DNA from: Paracoccus endophyticus
Lineage (GTDB): Bacteria; Pseudomonadota; Alphaproteobacteria; Rhodobacterales; Rhodobacteraceae
Assembly: GCF_003286075.1 (NCBI RefSeq)
Contig: NZ_QLUV01000009.1
Coordinates: 62,001 to 126,000, forward strand
Direction: 5' to 3'
DNA: 64,000 nucleotides
In this document: in pieces, positions 38,511 to 46,028 of the stretch
How positions within the stretch are numbered: the stretch's first letter is position 1
Layout of the letters: the number at the start of each line of letters is the position of its first letter
Notes under the pieces: generated by a model
Told to the model about the DNA's origin: nothing
The model's input: the letters and a program-made list of their open reading frames with translations, nothing else
Databases searched by the model: none
Position numbers and translations under genes: made by a program

Positions 38511-39185
38511 ATGAACAGCAGGGATGCCGAAGTCGTCAGCGCCCGGGGGATCACCAAGGCGTTCGGGACGGCAGGCGGGACGGTCGCCGTCCTCAACGGG
38601 GTCGATCTGTCGCTGCGGGGGGGCGAAAGCGTGGCCGTCACCGGCGAGTCGGGCAGCGGCAAAAGCACGCTGCTGCACCTGATCGGCGGGCTGGACGTGC
38701 CGGATGCCGGTGCGCTGACGGTGCTTGGGACCGACCTTCGCACAGCGGCCGACCGCGCGCGCGCGGCGCTGCGGCGCGACCGCATCGGCATGGTGTTCCA
38801 GCAGTTCAACCTGATCCCGTCCCTGACGGTCGCCGCGAACCTGGCCTTTCAGGCGCGCCTGGCCGGTCGCCACGATCCCGCCCGCGTCAAGGCTCTTGCG
38901 GCCGCGCTGGGTCTGTCGGACCTGATGGGACGCTATCCCGAGCAGCTGTCGGGCGGCCAGCAGCAGCGCGTCGCCATCGGGCGCGCGCTGGCGGGTCAGC
39001 CGCCGCTGGTGCTGGCGGACGAGCCGACGGGCAACCTGGACGAGGCGACCGGCGACGCCGTGGCCGCGCTGATGCTGTCGCTGGTGCGCCAGCAGGGCAC
39101 GACGCTGGTGCTGGTCACGCATTCGCTGCGGCTGGCGGCCCTGTGCGACCGCCGGGTTCACCTGAGCGCGGGGCGCCTTGCGTGA
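38511..39185 (+). CDS. ABC transporter ATPase (LolD/AttE-like)
   Basis: The protein has 224 residues. It has Walker A GESGSGKST, Q-loop VFQQFNLIPS, signature LSGGQQQR, Walker B LVLADEPTGNLDEATG and switch histidine (VTHSLRL). The Q-loop and DEPTGNLD place it in the MacB/LolD group, which power mechanotransmission or lipoprotein extraction rather than uptake. The ATG at 38511 follows GGGGACGGG. Its stop overlaps the GTG start of the permease gene. Confidence 0.92.
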   Translation: MNSRDAEVVSARGITKAFGTAGGTVAVLNGVDLSLRGGESVAVTGESGSGKSTLLHLIGGLDVPDAGALTVLGTDLRTAADRARAALRRDRIGMVFQQFNLIPSLTVAANLAFQARLAGRHDPARVKALAAALGLSDLMGRYPEQLSGGQQQRVAIGRALAGQPPLVLADEPTGNLDEATGDAVAALMLSLVRQQGTTLVLVTHSLRLAALCDRRVHLSAGRLA

Positions 39186-41602
39186 CCCGGCGCGCGCGCC
39201 TCGTGCTGTCGGCGCTGCTGTCGCACTGGCGCAGGCGGCCATGGCAGCTTGTCATGCTGCTGGCGGGCATCATGCTGGCGACCGCGCTGTGGTCGGGGGT
39301 GCAGGCGGTGAACGCCGAGGCGCGGGCCAGCTATGCCAGGGCCGCCGATCAGCTTGGCACCGGCGCGCTGGAGCGGCTGGAGCCACGCCCCGGCACCGAG
39401 CTGACGACCGCGGATCATGTCGCGCTCAGGCGCGCGGGCTGGCTTGTCTCGCCCGTGGTCGAGGGGCGGCTGCGGGCGGGCGAAGGCCGCGTCGCCGTCC
39501 TGGGGATCGAACCGGCGACGCGCACGACGCTGGGCACGGCGCAGGGGGCGGCGGTCCCTTCGGGCGACCTGCTGGCGTTCATCACCCCGCCGGGGCAGGG
39601 CCATGCCGACCAGGCGACGGCCGCAGCCCTGGCCGGCGTCGATCTGGGCGGGCTGACGATCGTGCCGGGGACCGACGTGCCGCCGAACACGCTGGTCGTG
39701 GACGTGGGGATCGCGCAGCGGCTGCTGGCCCGCGGCGACCGGCTGAGCGCGCTGGTCCTGGCGCCCGATCAGCCCGCGGGGCTGCCGCCGGTCGAGGGGA
39801 TCGTCCCCCAAGCGGTCCGCGCCCAGCCGCAGGGCCGCGCGGACCCCGCGGCGCTGACGGCCAGCTTTCACCTGAACCTGACCGCCTTTGCGCTGCTGTC
39901 CTTCATTGTCGGGCTGTTCATCACCCAGTCCGCCGTGGGCCTGGCGTTCGAGCAGCGCCGGCAGGTCGTCCGCACGCTGCGCGCTCTGGGCGTGCCGCTG
40001 GCCGAGGTGCTGGGCGTCCTCGCGGCCGAGCTGGCGCTGCTGGCGCTGATCGCAGGCACGGCGGGGGTCGTTCTGGGCTGGGCGGTGGCGGCGGCGCTGA
40101 TGCCAGGCGTCGCCGCCACGCTGTCGGGGCTTTACGGCACCGACGTCAGCGGCGGGCTGGCGCTGCGGCCCGGATGGGTTCTGTCGGGCCTTGCCATGGC
40201 CCTGGCGGGCGCGGGCGTCGCGGGCGCGCGGGGGCTGGTGCGGACCGCCCGGATGCCCCTGCTGGCGGCGGGACAGGGGCGGCCCTGGGCGCTGGCCGCC
40301 GCGCGGGGGCTGCGGGGGCAGGCGCTGGCGGCGGTGGCCTTGATGGCGGCGCTGCCGCTCTGCCTTGCTGCGGGCGGGCTGGTCGGGGGATTTGCCGCCA
40401 TGGCGTGCGGGCTGCTGGCGGCGGCGCTGCTGCTGCCGGTCGTGCTGGACGCGGTGCTGCGCGCCCTCGCGGCGCGGGTGCGGGGCGTGCTGACGCAATG
40501 GTTCGTCGCCGATACGCGCCAGCAGCTCAGCGGCCTGTCGCTGGCGCTGATGGCGCTGATGCTGGCGCTGGCGGCCAACATCGGCGTGGGCACCATGGTC
40601 GGCAGCTTTCGCACCACCTTCACCGGCTGGCTGGACCAGCGCCTTGTGGCCGAGCTTTACGTCAACGCCCGCACCGAGGACGAGGCCGCCGCGATCCGCG
40701 ACTGGCTGGCCCCGCAGGTGGACGCGATCCTTCCGATCTGGAGCGCCGAGGCCAGCTTGCGCGGCCAGCCCGGCCGCATCTTCGGCGTGGTGGACCACCC
40801 GACCTATCGCGATCACTGGCCGATCCTGTCGGCGCAGCCCGGCGCATGGGACGCCGTAGCCCAGGGAACGGGCGTGCTGGTGAACGAGCAGCTTTACCGG
40901 CGCGCGCGGCTGGCGCTGGGCGACAGCCTCGATCTGCCCGGCGGCGCGCTGCCGGTCGCGGGCGTCTATTCCGACTATGGCAATCCCAGCCCGCAAGCCA
41001 TCCTGGGGATGGACAGCTTTACCCGCCGCTTTCCCGACGCGCCGCGGCTGAACCATGCGGTCCGCGTCCCGTCCGACCGCGCACCCGCCCTGGCAGACGC
41101 GCTGAGGGTGCGGTTCGCCCTGCCCGACAGCGCCGTCAGCAACCAGGCCGAGGTCAAGGCGCTGTCGCTGCGCATCTTCGAGCGGACCTTTGCCGTCACC
41201 GCGGCGCTGAACGTGCTGACGCTGGGCGTGGCGGGGATCGCGCTGCTGACCGGGCTGCTGACGCTCGCCTCGATGCGGCTGCCGCAACTGGCGCCGGTCT
41301 GGGCCGCCGGGCTGACACGGCGGCGGCTGGCGCGGCTGGAGCTGGCGCGCACGCTGGTGCTGGCGGGGGCGACGGCGGTCTATGCCGTGCCGGTGGGGCT
41401 TGGGCTGGCCTGGATGCTGCTGGTCGTCGTCAACGTCGAGGCGTTCGGATGGCGGTTGCCGATGCGGATCTCGGCCGACCTGATCGTGCGCCTGGGGCTG
41501 GCGGCGCTGGCGACCGCGCTGGCGGCGGGCGCGCTGCCGGCGCTGCGGCTGGCGCGCATCACGCCCGCCCAACTGCTGAGGGTCTTTGCCGATGAACGCT
41601 AG
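39182..41602 (+). CDS. FtsX/MacB-type ABC permease, two-module
   Basis: The 806-residue inner-membrane protein starts with GTG at 39182 (GTGA overlap with the ATPase gene). An N-terminal membrane segment (LVMLLAGIMLATALWSG) is followed by a periplasmic domain. A first set of three to four helices lies around 235-345, further helices around 365-410, a second periplasmic domain after about 440, and a last FtsX-like helix set at about 675-790. This corresponds to AttF and AttG fused in one chain, or to the LolC/E-like DUF214 permeases. It ends 11 bases into the AttH-like gene. The substrate is unknown. Confidence 0.88.
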   Translation: MTRRARLVLSALLSHWRRRPWQLVMLLAGIMLATALWSGVQAVNAEARASYARAADQLGTGALERLEPRPGTELTTADHVALRRAGWLVSPVVEGRLRAGEGRVAVLGIEPATRTTLGTAQGAAVPSGDLLAFITPPGQGHADQATAAALAGVDLGGLTIVPGTDVPPNTLVVDVGIAQRLLARGDRLSALVLAPDQPAGLPPVEGIVPQAVRAQPQGRADPAALTASFHLNLTAFALLSFIVGLFITQSAVGLAFEQRRQVVRTLRALGVPLAEVLGVLAAELALLALIAGTAGVVLGWAVAAALMPGVAATLSGLYGTDVSGGLALRPGWVLSGLAMALAGAGVAGARGLVRTARMPLLAAGQGRPWALAAARGLRGQALAAVALMAALPLCLAAGGLVGGFAAMACGLLAAALLLPVVLDAVLRALAARVRGVLTQWFVADTRQQLSGLSLALMALMLALAANIGVGTMVGSFRTTFTGWLDQRLVAELYVNARTEDEAAAIRDWLAPQVDAILPIWSAEASLRGQPGRIFGVVDHPTYRDHWPILSAQPGAWDAVAQGTGVLVNEQLYRRARLALGDSLDLPGGALPVAGVYSDYGNPSPQAILGMDSFTRRFPDAPRLNHAVRVPSDRAPALADALRVRFALPDSAVSNQAEVKALSLRIFERTFAVTAALNVLTLGVAGIALLTGLLTLASMRLPQLAPVWAAGLTRRRLARLELARTLVLAGATAVYAVPVGLGLAWMLLVVVNVEAFGWRLPMRISADLIVRLGLAALATALAAGALPALRLARITPAQLLRVFADER

Positions 41603-42638
41603 GTGGCTGCTGATCGCCCTGCTGTGGGGCCCGCTGCCCGCGGCGGGGCAGCAGGACGGCTTTGCGGGCCTGGGCAGCGATGTCGAGGGGTTCGCCCTGC
41701 CCGACCCGGCCCGTCCCCTTGCCTTCCCGCGCGACCATGGGCCCCATGACGCGTTCCGGATCGAATGGTGGTATCTGACGGCCAACCTGCGCGGCGACGA
41801 CGGGCGCGACTATGGGGCGCAGTGGACGCTGTTCCGCTCGGCCCTGTCGCCCACGGGGGCGCAGTCCGGGTGGTCCACGCCGCAGGTTTGGATGGCCCAT
41901 GCGGCCGTCACCACGCCCGATGCCCACCACGTGGCCGAGCGGTTCGGCCGGGGCGGCATCGGGCAGGCGGGCGTCGTCGCGCAGCCGTTCGCGGCCTGGA
42001 TCGACGACTGGTCCCTGGGCGCCGAGGGCGGGGCCGACGGCCTCGACCGGCTTGCCATCAAGGCGCGGGGCAGCGATTTCGCCTATGCGCTGACGGCGGT
42101 GGCGGAGGGGCCCCCGGTCGCGCATGGCAAGGACGGCTATTCGGTCAAGGGTCCGGGCGGGCAGGCCAGCCATTACTATAGCCAGCCGTTTTACCGCGTG
42201 ACGGGCCAGTTGTCCCTGCCGGATGGCGCGGTTCATGTGTCCGGCCTGGCGTGGCTGGACCGCGAATGGTCGTCGCAGCCGCTGGACCGCAGCCAGACCG
42301 GCTGGGACTGGTTCGCCCTGCATCTGGATGACGGCCGCAAGCTGATGGCGGCGCAGGTCCGGGGGGCCGAGCCTTTCGTCTTCGGCAGCCTGATCGACGC
42401 GAATGGCCGCGTGCGTCCGTTGGAGGGTGCCGATATCGCCCTGCGCCCCGGCCGGGGGACGCCGCCGGTGTCCTGGTCGGTGGACCTGCCCGGCGAGGGG
42501 CTGGAACTGACCGTCGAGGCGGTCAATCCCGACAGCGCCATGACGACCTCGGTGCCCTATTGGGAAGGCCCGGTCCGGGTGGGGGGGAGCGTCGGCGGGC
42601 GCGGCTATCTGGAGATGACGGGCTATCCCCTCGACTGA
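41592..42638 (+). CDS. AttH/CrtC-like secreted lipocalin-fold protein
   Basis: The precursor has 348 residues with a short signal peptide (LLIALLWGPLPAAG). The mature protein matches the AttH/carotenoid 1,2-hydratase-like family: two lipocalin-like halves, with RIEWWYLTANLRGDDGRDYG, SGLAWLDREWSSQP and GWDWFALHLDDGRKLM as landmarks. The partner ABC genes make an AttEFGH-like system. No carotenoid genes are nearby, so CrtC function is unlikely. The ATG at 41592 overlaps the permease stop. A terminator-like hairpin follows. Confidence 0.85.
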   Translation: MNARWLLIALLWGPLPAAGQQDGFAGLGSDVEGFALPDPARPLAFPRDHGPHDAFRIEWWYLTANLRGDDGRDYGAQWTLFRSALSPTGAQSGWSTPQVWMAHAAVTTPDAHHVAERFGRGGIGQAGVVAQPFAAWIDDWSLGAEGGADGLDRLAIKARGSDFAYALTAVAEGPPVAHGKDGYSVKGPGGQASHYYSQPFYRVTGQLSLPDGAVHVSGLAWLDREWSSQPLDRSQTGWDWFALHLDDGRKLMAAQVRGAEPFVFGSLIDANGRVRPLEGADIALRPGRGTPPVSWSVDLPGEGLELTVEAVNPDSAMTTSVPYWEGPVRVGGSVGGRGYLEMTGYPLD

Positions 42639-42639
42639 C

Positions 42640-42664
42640 GCGCGCGGGGGCTTTCCCCGCGCGC
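42640..42664 (+). terminator. Terminator hairpin after the AttEFGH-like operon
   Basis: GCGCGCGGGG, loop GCTTT, CCCCGCGCGC gives ten perfect pairs, starting one base after the stop codon. No T run is present. Confidence 0.6.
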
Positions 42665-42763
42665 CCCGGGCGGCGCGGCAAGGCGCTGCGCGCTGACCCC
42701 GATCGGCAGCACCGTTCAGGGGATGACGACCGGGACGGGATGGCGCCGCGTGGACCCCGCCCG

Positions 42764-42880
42764 TCAGGCGATCGTGAAGACGCCCGTCGGGGCGGCGCGG
42801 CCCCGCACGTTCACCTCGCCCAGCCAGCGCAGCCCGTTTTCGGCCGGGACGACGCCTGCCCTGTCAGGACCTCGACGCTG
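42764..42880 (-). pseudogene. Fragment resembling the C-terminus of a class III adenylate cyclase
   Basis: Directly downstream of mnhG, a minus-strand frame reads GLRWLGEVNVRGRAAPTGVF and ends at TGA (42766-42764). This resembles the closing beta strand of class III cyclase domains (LGEVxLRGRxxPVxVF). Nothing of the catalytic core is present and there is no start. It is probably a leftover of a deleted gene, but the similarity is short and judged by eye. Confidence 0.35.
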
Positions 42881-42882
42881 CG

Positions 42883-43281
42883 TCAGCGGCGGTCAGACCC
42901 GCCCTCGGCGGCGTCTGCATCAAGCCCGGCCGTGATCGAGGCCGGGTTTGCTGCCCGCGGGCGCGCTCCGCCGTTGCGGGACAAGGCCGCGCGGCCCAGG
43001 ATCATAAGGGTCACGGGCGTGGTGGTCATCATCAGCGCGCCGATGACGATTTCATGGATGACCAGCCGGTCCCCGGTCAGCGTGAACAGCAGGGCAGACC
43101 CCAGCATCACCCCCGCCGTGCCCCAGCTGGTGCCCAGCGTCGGCGCGTGGATGCGGTCGAAAAAGCTGGACAGCCGCACCAGGCCCAGGGCGCCCAGCAG
43201 GGTCAGGCCGCTGCCCAGGACGACGAGGACCGCGATCACGATCGCCGCCCACAGGGGAACCTGTGCCAGGTGGCTGGTCAT
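42883..43281 (-). CDS. mnhG: Mrp Na+/H+ antiporter subunit G
   Basis: The 132-residue membrane protein has three hydrophobic segments in the first 95 residues and the conserved [21 protein letters not shown] stretch of MnhG/PhaG (FDRIHAPT is the signature). The last 35 residues are polar. The ATG overlaps the mnhF stop as ATGA. It is the last intact gene of the operon. Confidence 0.93.
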   Translation of the reverse strand: MTSHLAQVPLWAAIVIAVLVVLGSGLTLLGALGLVRLSSFFDRIHAPTLGTSWGTAGVMLGSALLFTLTGDRLVIHEIVIGALMMTTTPVTLMILGRAALSRNGGARPRAANPASITAGLDADAAEGGSDRR

Positions 43282-43559
43282 TCGATGACCTCGCCACGCA
43301 GCAGGAACTTGGACAGGGCGACCGTCGAGACAAAGCCCAAGGCGCCGATGATCAGCGCCCCCTCGAACAGATAGGAACTGCCCAGCCGCATCCCTGTCAC
43401 CACCAGCAGCAGCATGCCGCAGACATAAAGCGCATCGAGGCTGAGCACCCGGTCCTGCGCCCGCGGCCCGCGCAGCAGCCGCAGGGTCGCCAGCAGCATC
43501 GCGAGGACAAGGCACAGCTGCGAAAGGGTCAGAGCGACGGTCAGGATGGTCTCGCTCAT
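43278..43559 (-). CDS. mnhF: Mrp Na+/H+ antiporter subunit F
   Basis: This 93-residue protein has three membrane segments, the normal MnhF/PhaF size. The [19 protein letters not shown] stretch is characteristic. Start and stop overlap mnhE and mnhG by four bases each (ATGA), so the three small subunits are coupled in translation. Confidence 0.93.
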   Translation of the reverse strand: MSETILTVALTLSQLCLVLAMLLATLRLLRGPRAQDRVLSLDALYVCGMLLLVVTGMRLGSSYLFEGALIIGALGFVSTVALSKFLLRGEVIE

Positions 43560-44041
43560 TGAAAGATCTCCAGCAGCAGCGCCTCGTAGCGGTTCTTCAC
43601 CAGGTCGATCCAGCCGGCCTCGTCCACCAGATCGAAGACGTGCAGCAGCAACTCGCCGCTGTCGGGGTCATAGTCGAGCCACGCCGTCCCCGGCGTTGCC
43701 GTGACGATGAGGGCCAGCGTGGCCAGCCCGTTCGGCTCTCGCAGGTCCAGGGGAATGTGAACGAAGCCCGAGTGACGCTGCCCATGCCGCCCGCCGGTCA
43801 GGATCAGCCGCGCGACGGCGACGTTCGACCGTGCGATGTCGGCCGCGACGATCAGCACCAGCCGCAGGATCAGGTCCGGCCGGCGCAGGCGGGTGCGGTC
43901 GGGCGTCAACGCCGCAAAGGCGCGCCCGGCAAAGATGGCGACCACCGAGCCCAGGATCAGCTGTCCCGGCGAAAAGCTGGTCAGCACCATCCAGACCAGC
44001 ACCAGCAGCAGCGTCAGCAGGGCATGGGGCAGAATCCTCAT
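43556..44041 (-). CDS. mnhE: Mrp Na+/H+ antiporter subunit E
   Basis: The 161-residue protein has an N-terminal pair of membrane helices and the soluble MnhE core. [20 protein letters not shown] and [20 protein letters not shown] are family landmarks. It overlaps mnhD and mnhF by four bases. Confidence 0.92.
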   Translation of the reverse strand: MRILPHALLTLLLVLVWMVLTSFSPGQLILGSVVAIFAGRAFAALTPDRTRLRRPDLILRLVLIVAADIARSNVAVARLILTGGRHGQRHSGFVHIPLDLREPNGLATLALIVTATPGTAWLDYDPDSGELLLHVFDLVDEAGWIDLVKNRYEALLLEIFQ

Positions 44042-45687
44042 CCGCCGTTCCCCGCCCGCGCATCCACGGGCGGCGCGGTGACGACGCCGTGGATATAGAT
44101 CTCGGGGCGCAGCAGCGCGTCGGCGGTCCGCGTCATGTAGCGCATGACCGGCTCGGCCTCGACCGTCAGCACCAGGCCGCCGGCGATGACCAGCGCCATG
44201 ATCGGCAGCAGCTCCATCGTGGGGACGGCGGGCAGGTCCTCCTCGGCCGCCCAGAAGGTCTGCATCCCGATCCGCCCCAGCGCGATCATCGCCGCAAGGC
44301 CCGACACCAGCAGCAGCGTGACGAAGACCCAGCGCGCGGGCGACGACGTCGCATCGCCCATGCCCGCAATCGCACCGGCAAGGACCCCGAACTTGCCCAG
44401 GAACCCCGCCAGCGGCGGCAGGCCCGCCAGCATCAGCGTGCAGGCCGCAAAGCACAGGCCCAGCACGGTCAGCGATCCCGGCAGGAACACGCCCGTGACC
44501 TGCGGTTCGGGGTCGGGCTCGTCCTCGGACAGGTCCACGCCATAGAGCTCGGCGCTGAGCGCGAGGACCGCGGCGGCGCCCTGCTCGCGCGACATCGGCT
44601 CGGCCAGCAGGAACAGCGTCGCCAGCGCCGTGGTCGAGGCGAGCATGTAGAAGAGCCCCGCCCCCAGCATCTGCGCGTCCCCCTGCCCCAGCGCAAAGCC
44701 CGCGATGGTCAGCATCGTGCCCGAGGACACCAGCGTCAGGTTTGCCGCCATCCGCCCCAGCGCCTGCGCGGCCAGCGCGCCGGTCATGCCGAACACCACC
44801 GTCGCCATGCCGCCCCAGATCAGCACGTCCGCACCGAACCCGGCCGAGACGCCCGCCCCCGCGCCGAAGACCAGCAGCGAAAGCCGCAGGATGACATAGA
44901 CGCCCAGCTTGGTCAGCAGCGCGAACACCGCCGCGACCGGGGCCGAGGCCGCCATATAGGTTCCCGGCAGCCACAACGACAGCGGCCAGGCGCCGGCCTT
45001 GACCAGGAACACCATGCCCAGGATCGCGCAGGCGCCATGGATCAGCGGCCGGTCCGCCTCGCTCAGCTGCGGGATGCGGGTGGCCAGGTCGGCCATGTTC
45101 AGCGTCCCGGTCACGCCATAGATGATGGCCACGCCCAGCAGGAACATCAGCGACGCGGTCAGGTTGACGGCGATGTAGTGCAGCCCCGCGCCCACCCGCT
45201 CGCGCCCCGAGCCGTGCAGCAGCAGCGCATAGGACGCGGCCAGCATGACCTCGAAGAACACGAACAGGTTGAACAGGTCGCCGGTCAGGAAGGCGCCGTT
45301 CAGCCCCATCAGCAGGAACTGGAACAGCGCATGAAACCGCTGGCCGCGCTGGTGCCAGCCGGCCCCCGCATACAGAATCGCCGGCAGCGCGAGGATGCCC
45401 GTGATGACCAGCATCATCGCCGACAGCCGATCGAGAACCAGAACGATCCCATAGGGCGAGGGCCAGTTGCCCAGCAGGTATAGCCCGATGGCGTTGCCGC
45501 CGGTGGCGGCGGTGCCCTCGGCCCGCAGCAGCAGCAGGCAGGCGATGACCAGCTGCACGCCACAGGACGCAAGGCCCAGGCCCAGCTTGGTCCGGCGCTG
45601 CCGCTCGTCGTAAAGCATCATGACGGCGCCGGTGATCAACGGGATCAGGATCGGCGCGACGATCAGATGCTCGGGCCCGCCGTTCAC
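44038..45687 (-). CDS. mnhD: Mrp Na+/H+ antiporter subunit D
   Basis: The 549-residue polytopic protein is homologous to complex I subunits NuoM/N. It has about 14 hydrophobic segments, with FNLFVFFEVML and the lysine-bearing LVKAGAWPLSLWLPG helix, part of the proton path. The start is GTG at 45687, overlapping the mnhC stop as GTGA. It shares the antiporter core with MnhA. Confidence 0.94.
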   Translation of the reverse strand: MNGGPEHLIVAPILIPLITGAVMMLYDERQRRTKLGLGLASCGVQLVIACLLLLRAEGTAATGGNAIGLYLLGNWPSPYGIVLVLDRLSAMMLVITGILALPAILYAGAGWHQRGQRFHALFQFLLMGLNGAFLTGDLFNLFVFFEVMLAASYALLLHGSGRERVGAGLHYIAVNLTASLMFLLGVAIIYGVTGTLNMADLATRIPQLSEADRPLIHGACAILGMVFLVKAGAWPLSLWLPGTYMAASAPVAAVFALLTKLGVYVILRLSLLVFGAGAGVSAGFGADVLIWGGMATVVFGMTGALAAQALGRMAANLTLVSSGTMLTIAGFALGQGDAQMLGAGLFYMLASTTALATLFLLAEPMSREQGAAAVLALSAELYGVDLSEDEPDPEPQVTGVFLPGSLTVLGLCFAACTLMLAGLPPLAGFLGKFGVLAGAIAGMGDATSSPARWVFVTLLLVSGLAAMIALGRIGMQTFWAAEEDLPAVPTMELLPIMALVIAGGLVLTVEAEPVMRYMTRTADALLRPEIYIHGVVTAPPVDARAGNGG

Positions 45688-46028
45688 TGGTCACGCTCCT
45701 TTCCGTTCACGTGGTCGGTGCCGGTCAACCCGCGCGAGGCCATGATGACGACCAGGAAAAGCGCCGTGGTGGCAAAGCTGATGACGATCGCGGTCAGCAC
45801 CAGCGCCTGCGGCACCGGGTCGGCATAGGCCGCCGGATCGACGAAGCCGCCCTTGGGCATGATCGGCGCCGCGCCCGACACCAGCCGCCCCATGCCGAAG
45901 ATGAACAGGTTCACGCCATAGGACAGCAGGCACAGGCCGATGATGACCTGAAAGCTGCGCGGCCGCAGGATCAGCCAGACCCCGGACCCGACCAGCACCC
46001 CGATCGCCAGCGACAGGATCAGCTCCAT
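45684..46028 (-). CDS. mnhC: Mrp Na+/H+ antiporter subunit C
   Basis: This 114-residue NuoK homologue has three membrane segments. The sequence QVIIGLCLLSYGVNLFIFGM carries the MnhC signature, and DPVPQALVLTAIVISFATTA the third helix. Its ATG overlaps the mnhA stop by one base (TGATG), and its stop overlaps mnhD. Confidence 0.94.
   Translation of the reverse strand: MELILSLAIGVLVGSGVWLILRPRSFQVIIGLCLLSYGVNLFIFGMGRLVSGAAPIMPKGGFVDPAAYADPVPQALVLTAIVISFATTALFLVVIMASRGLTGTDHVNGKERDQ

Noticed and set aside
42723..42935. A 70-codon plus-strand frame between the AttH-like gene and mnhG
   Set aside because: It is antisense to the cyclase-like fragment and the mnhG end, with no motif of its own.
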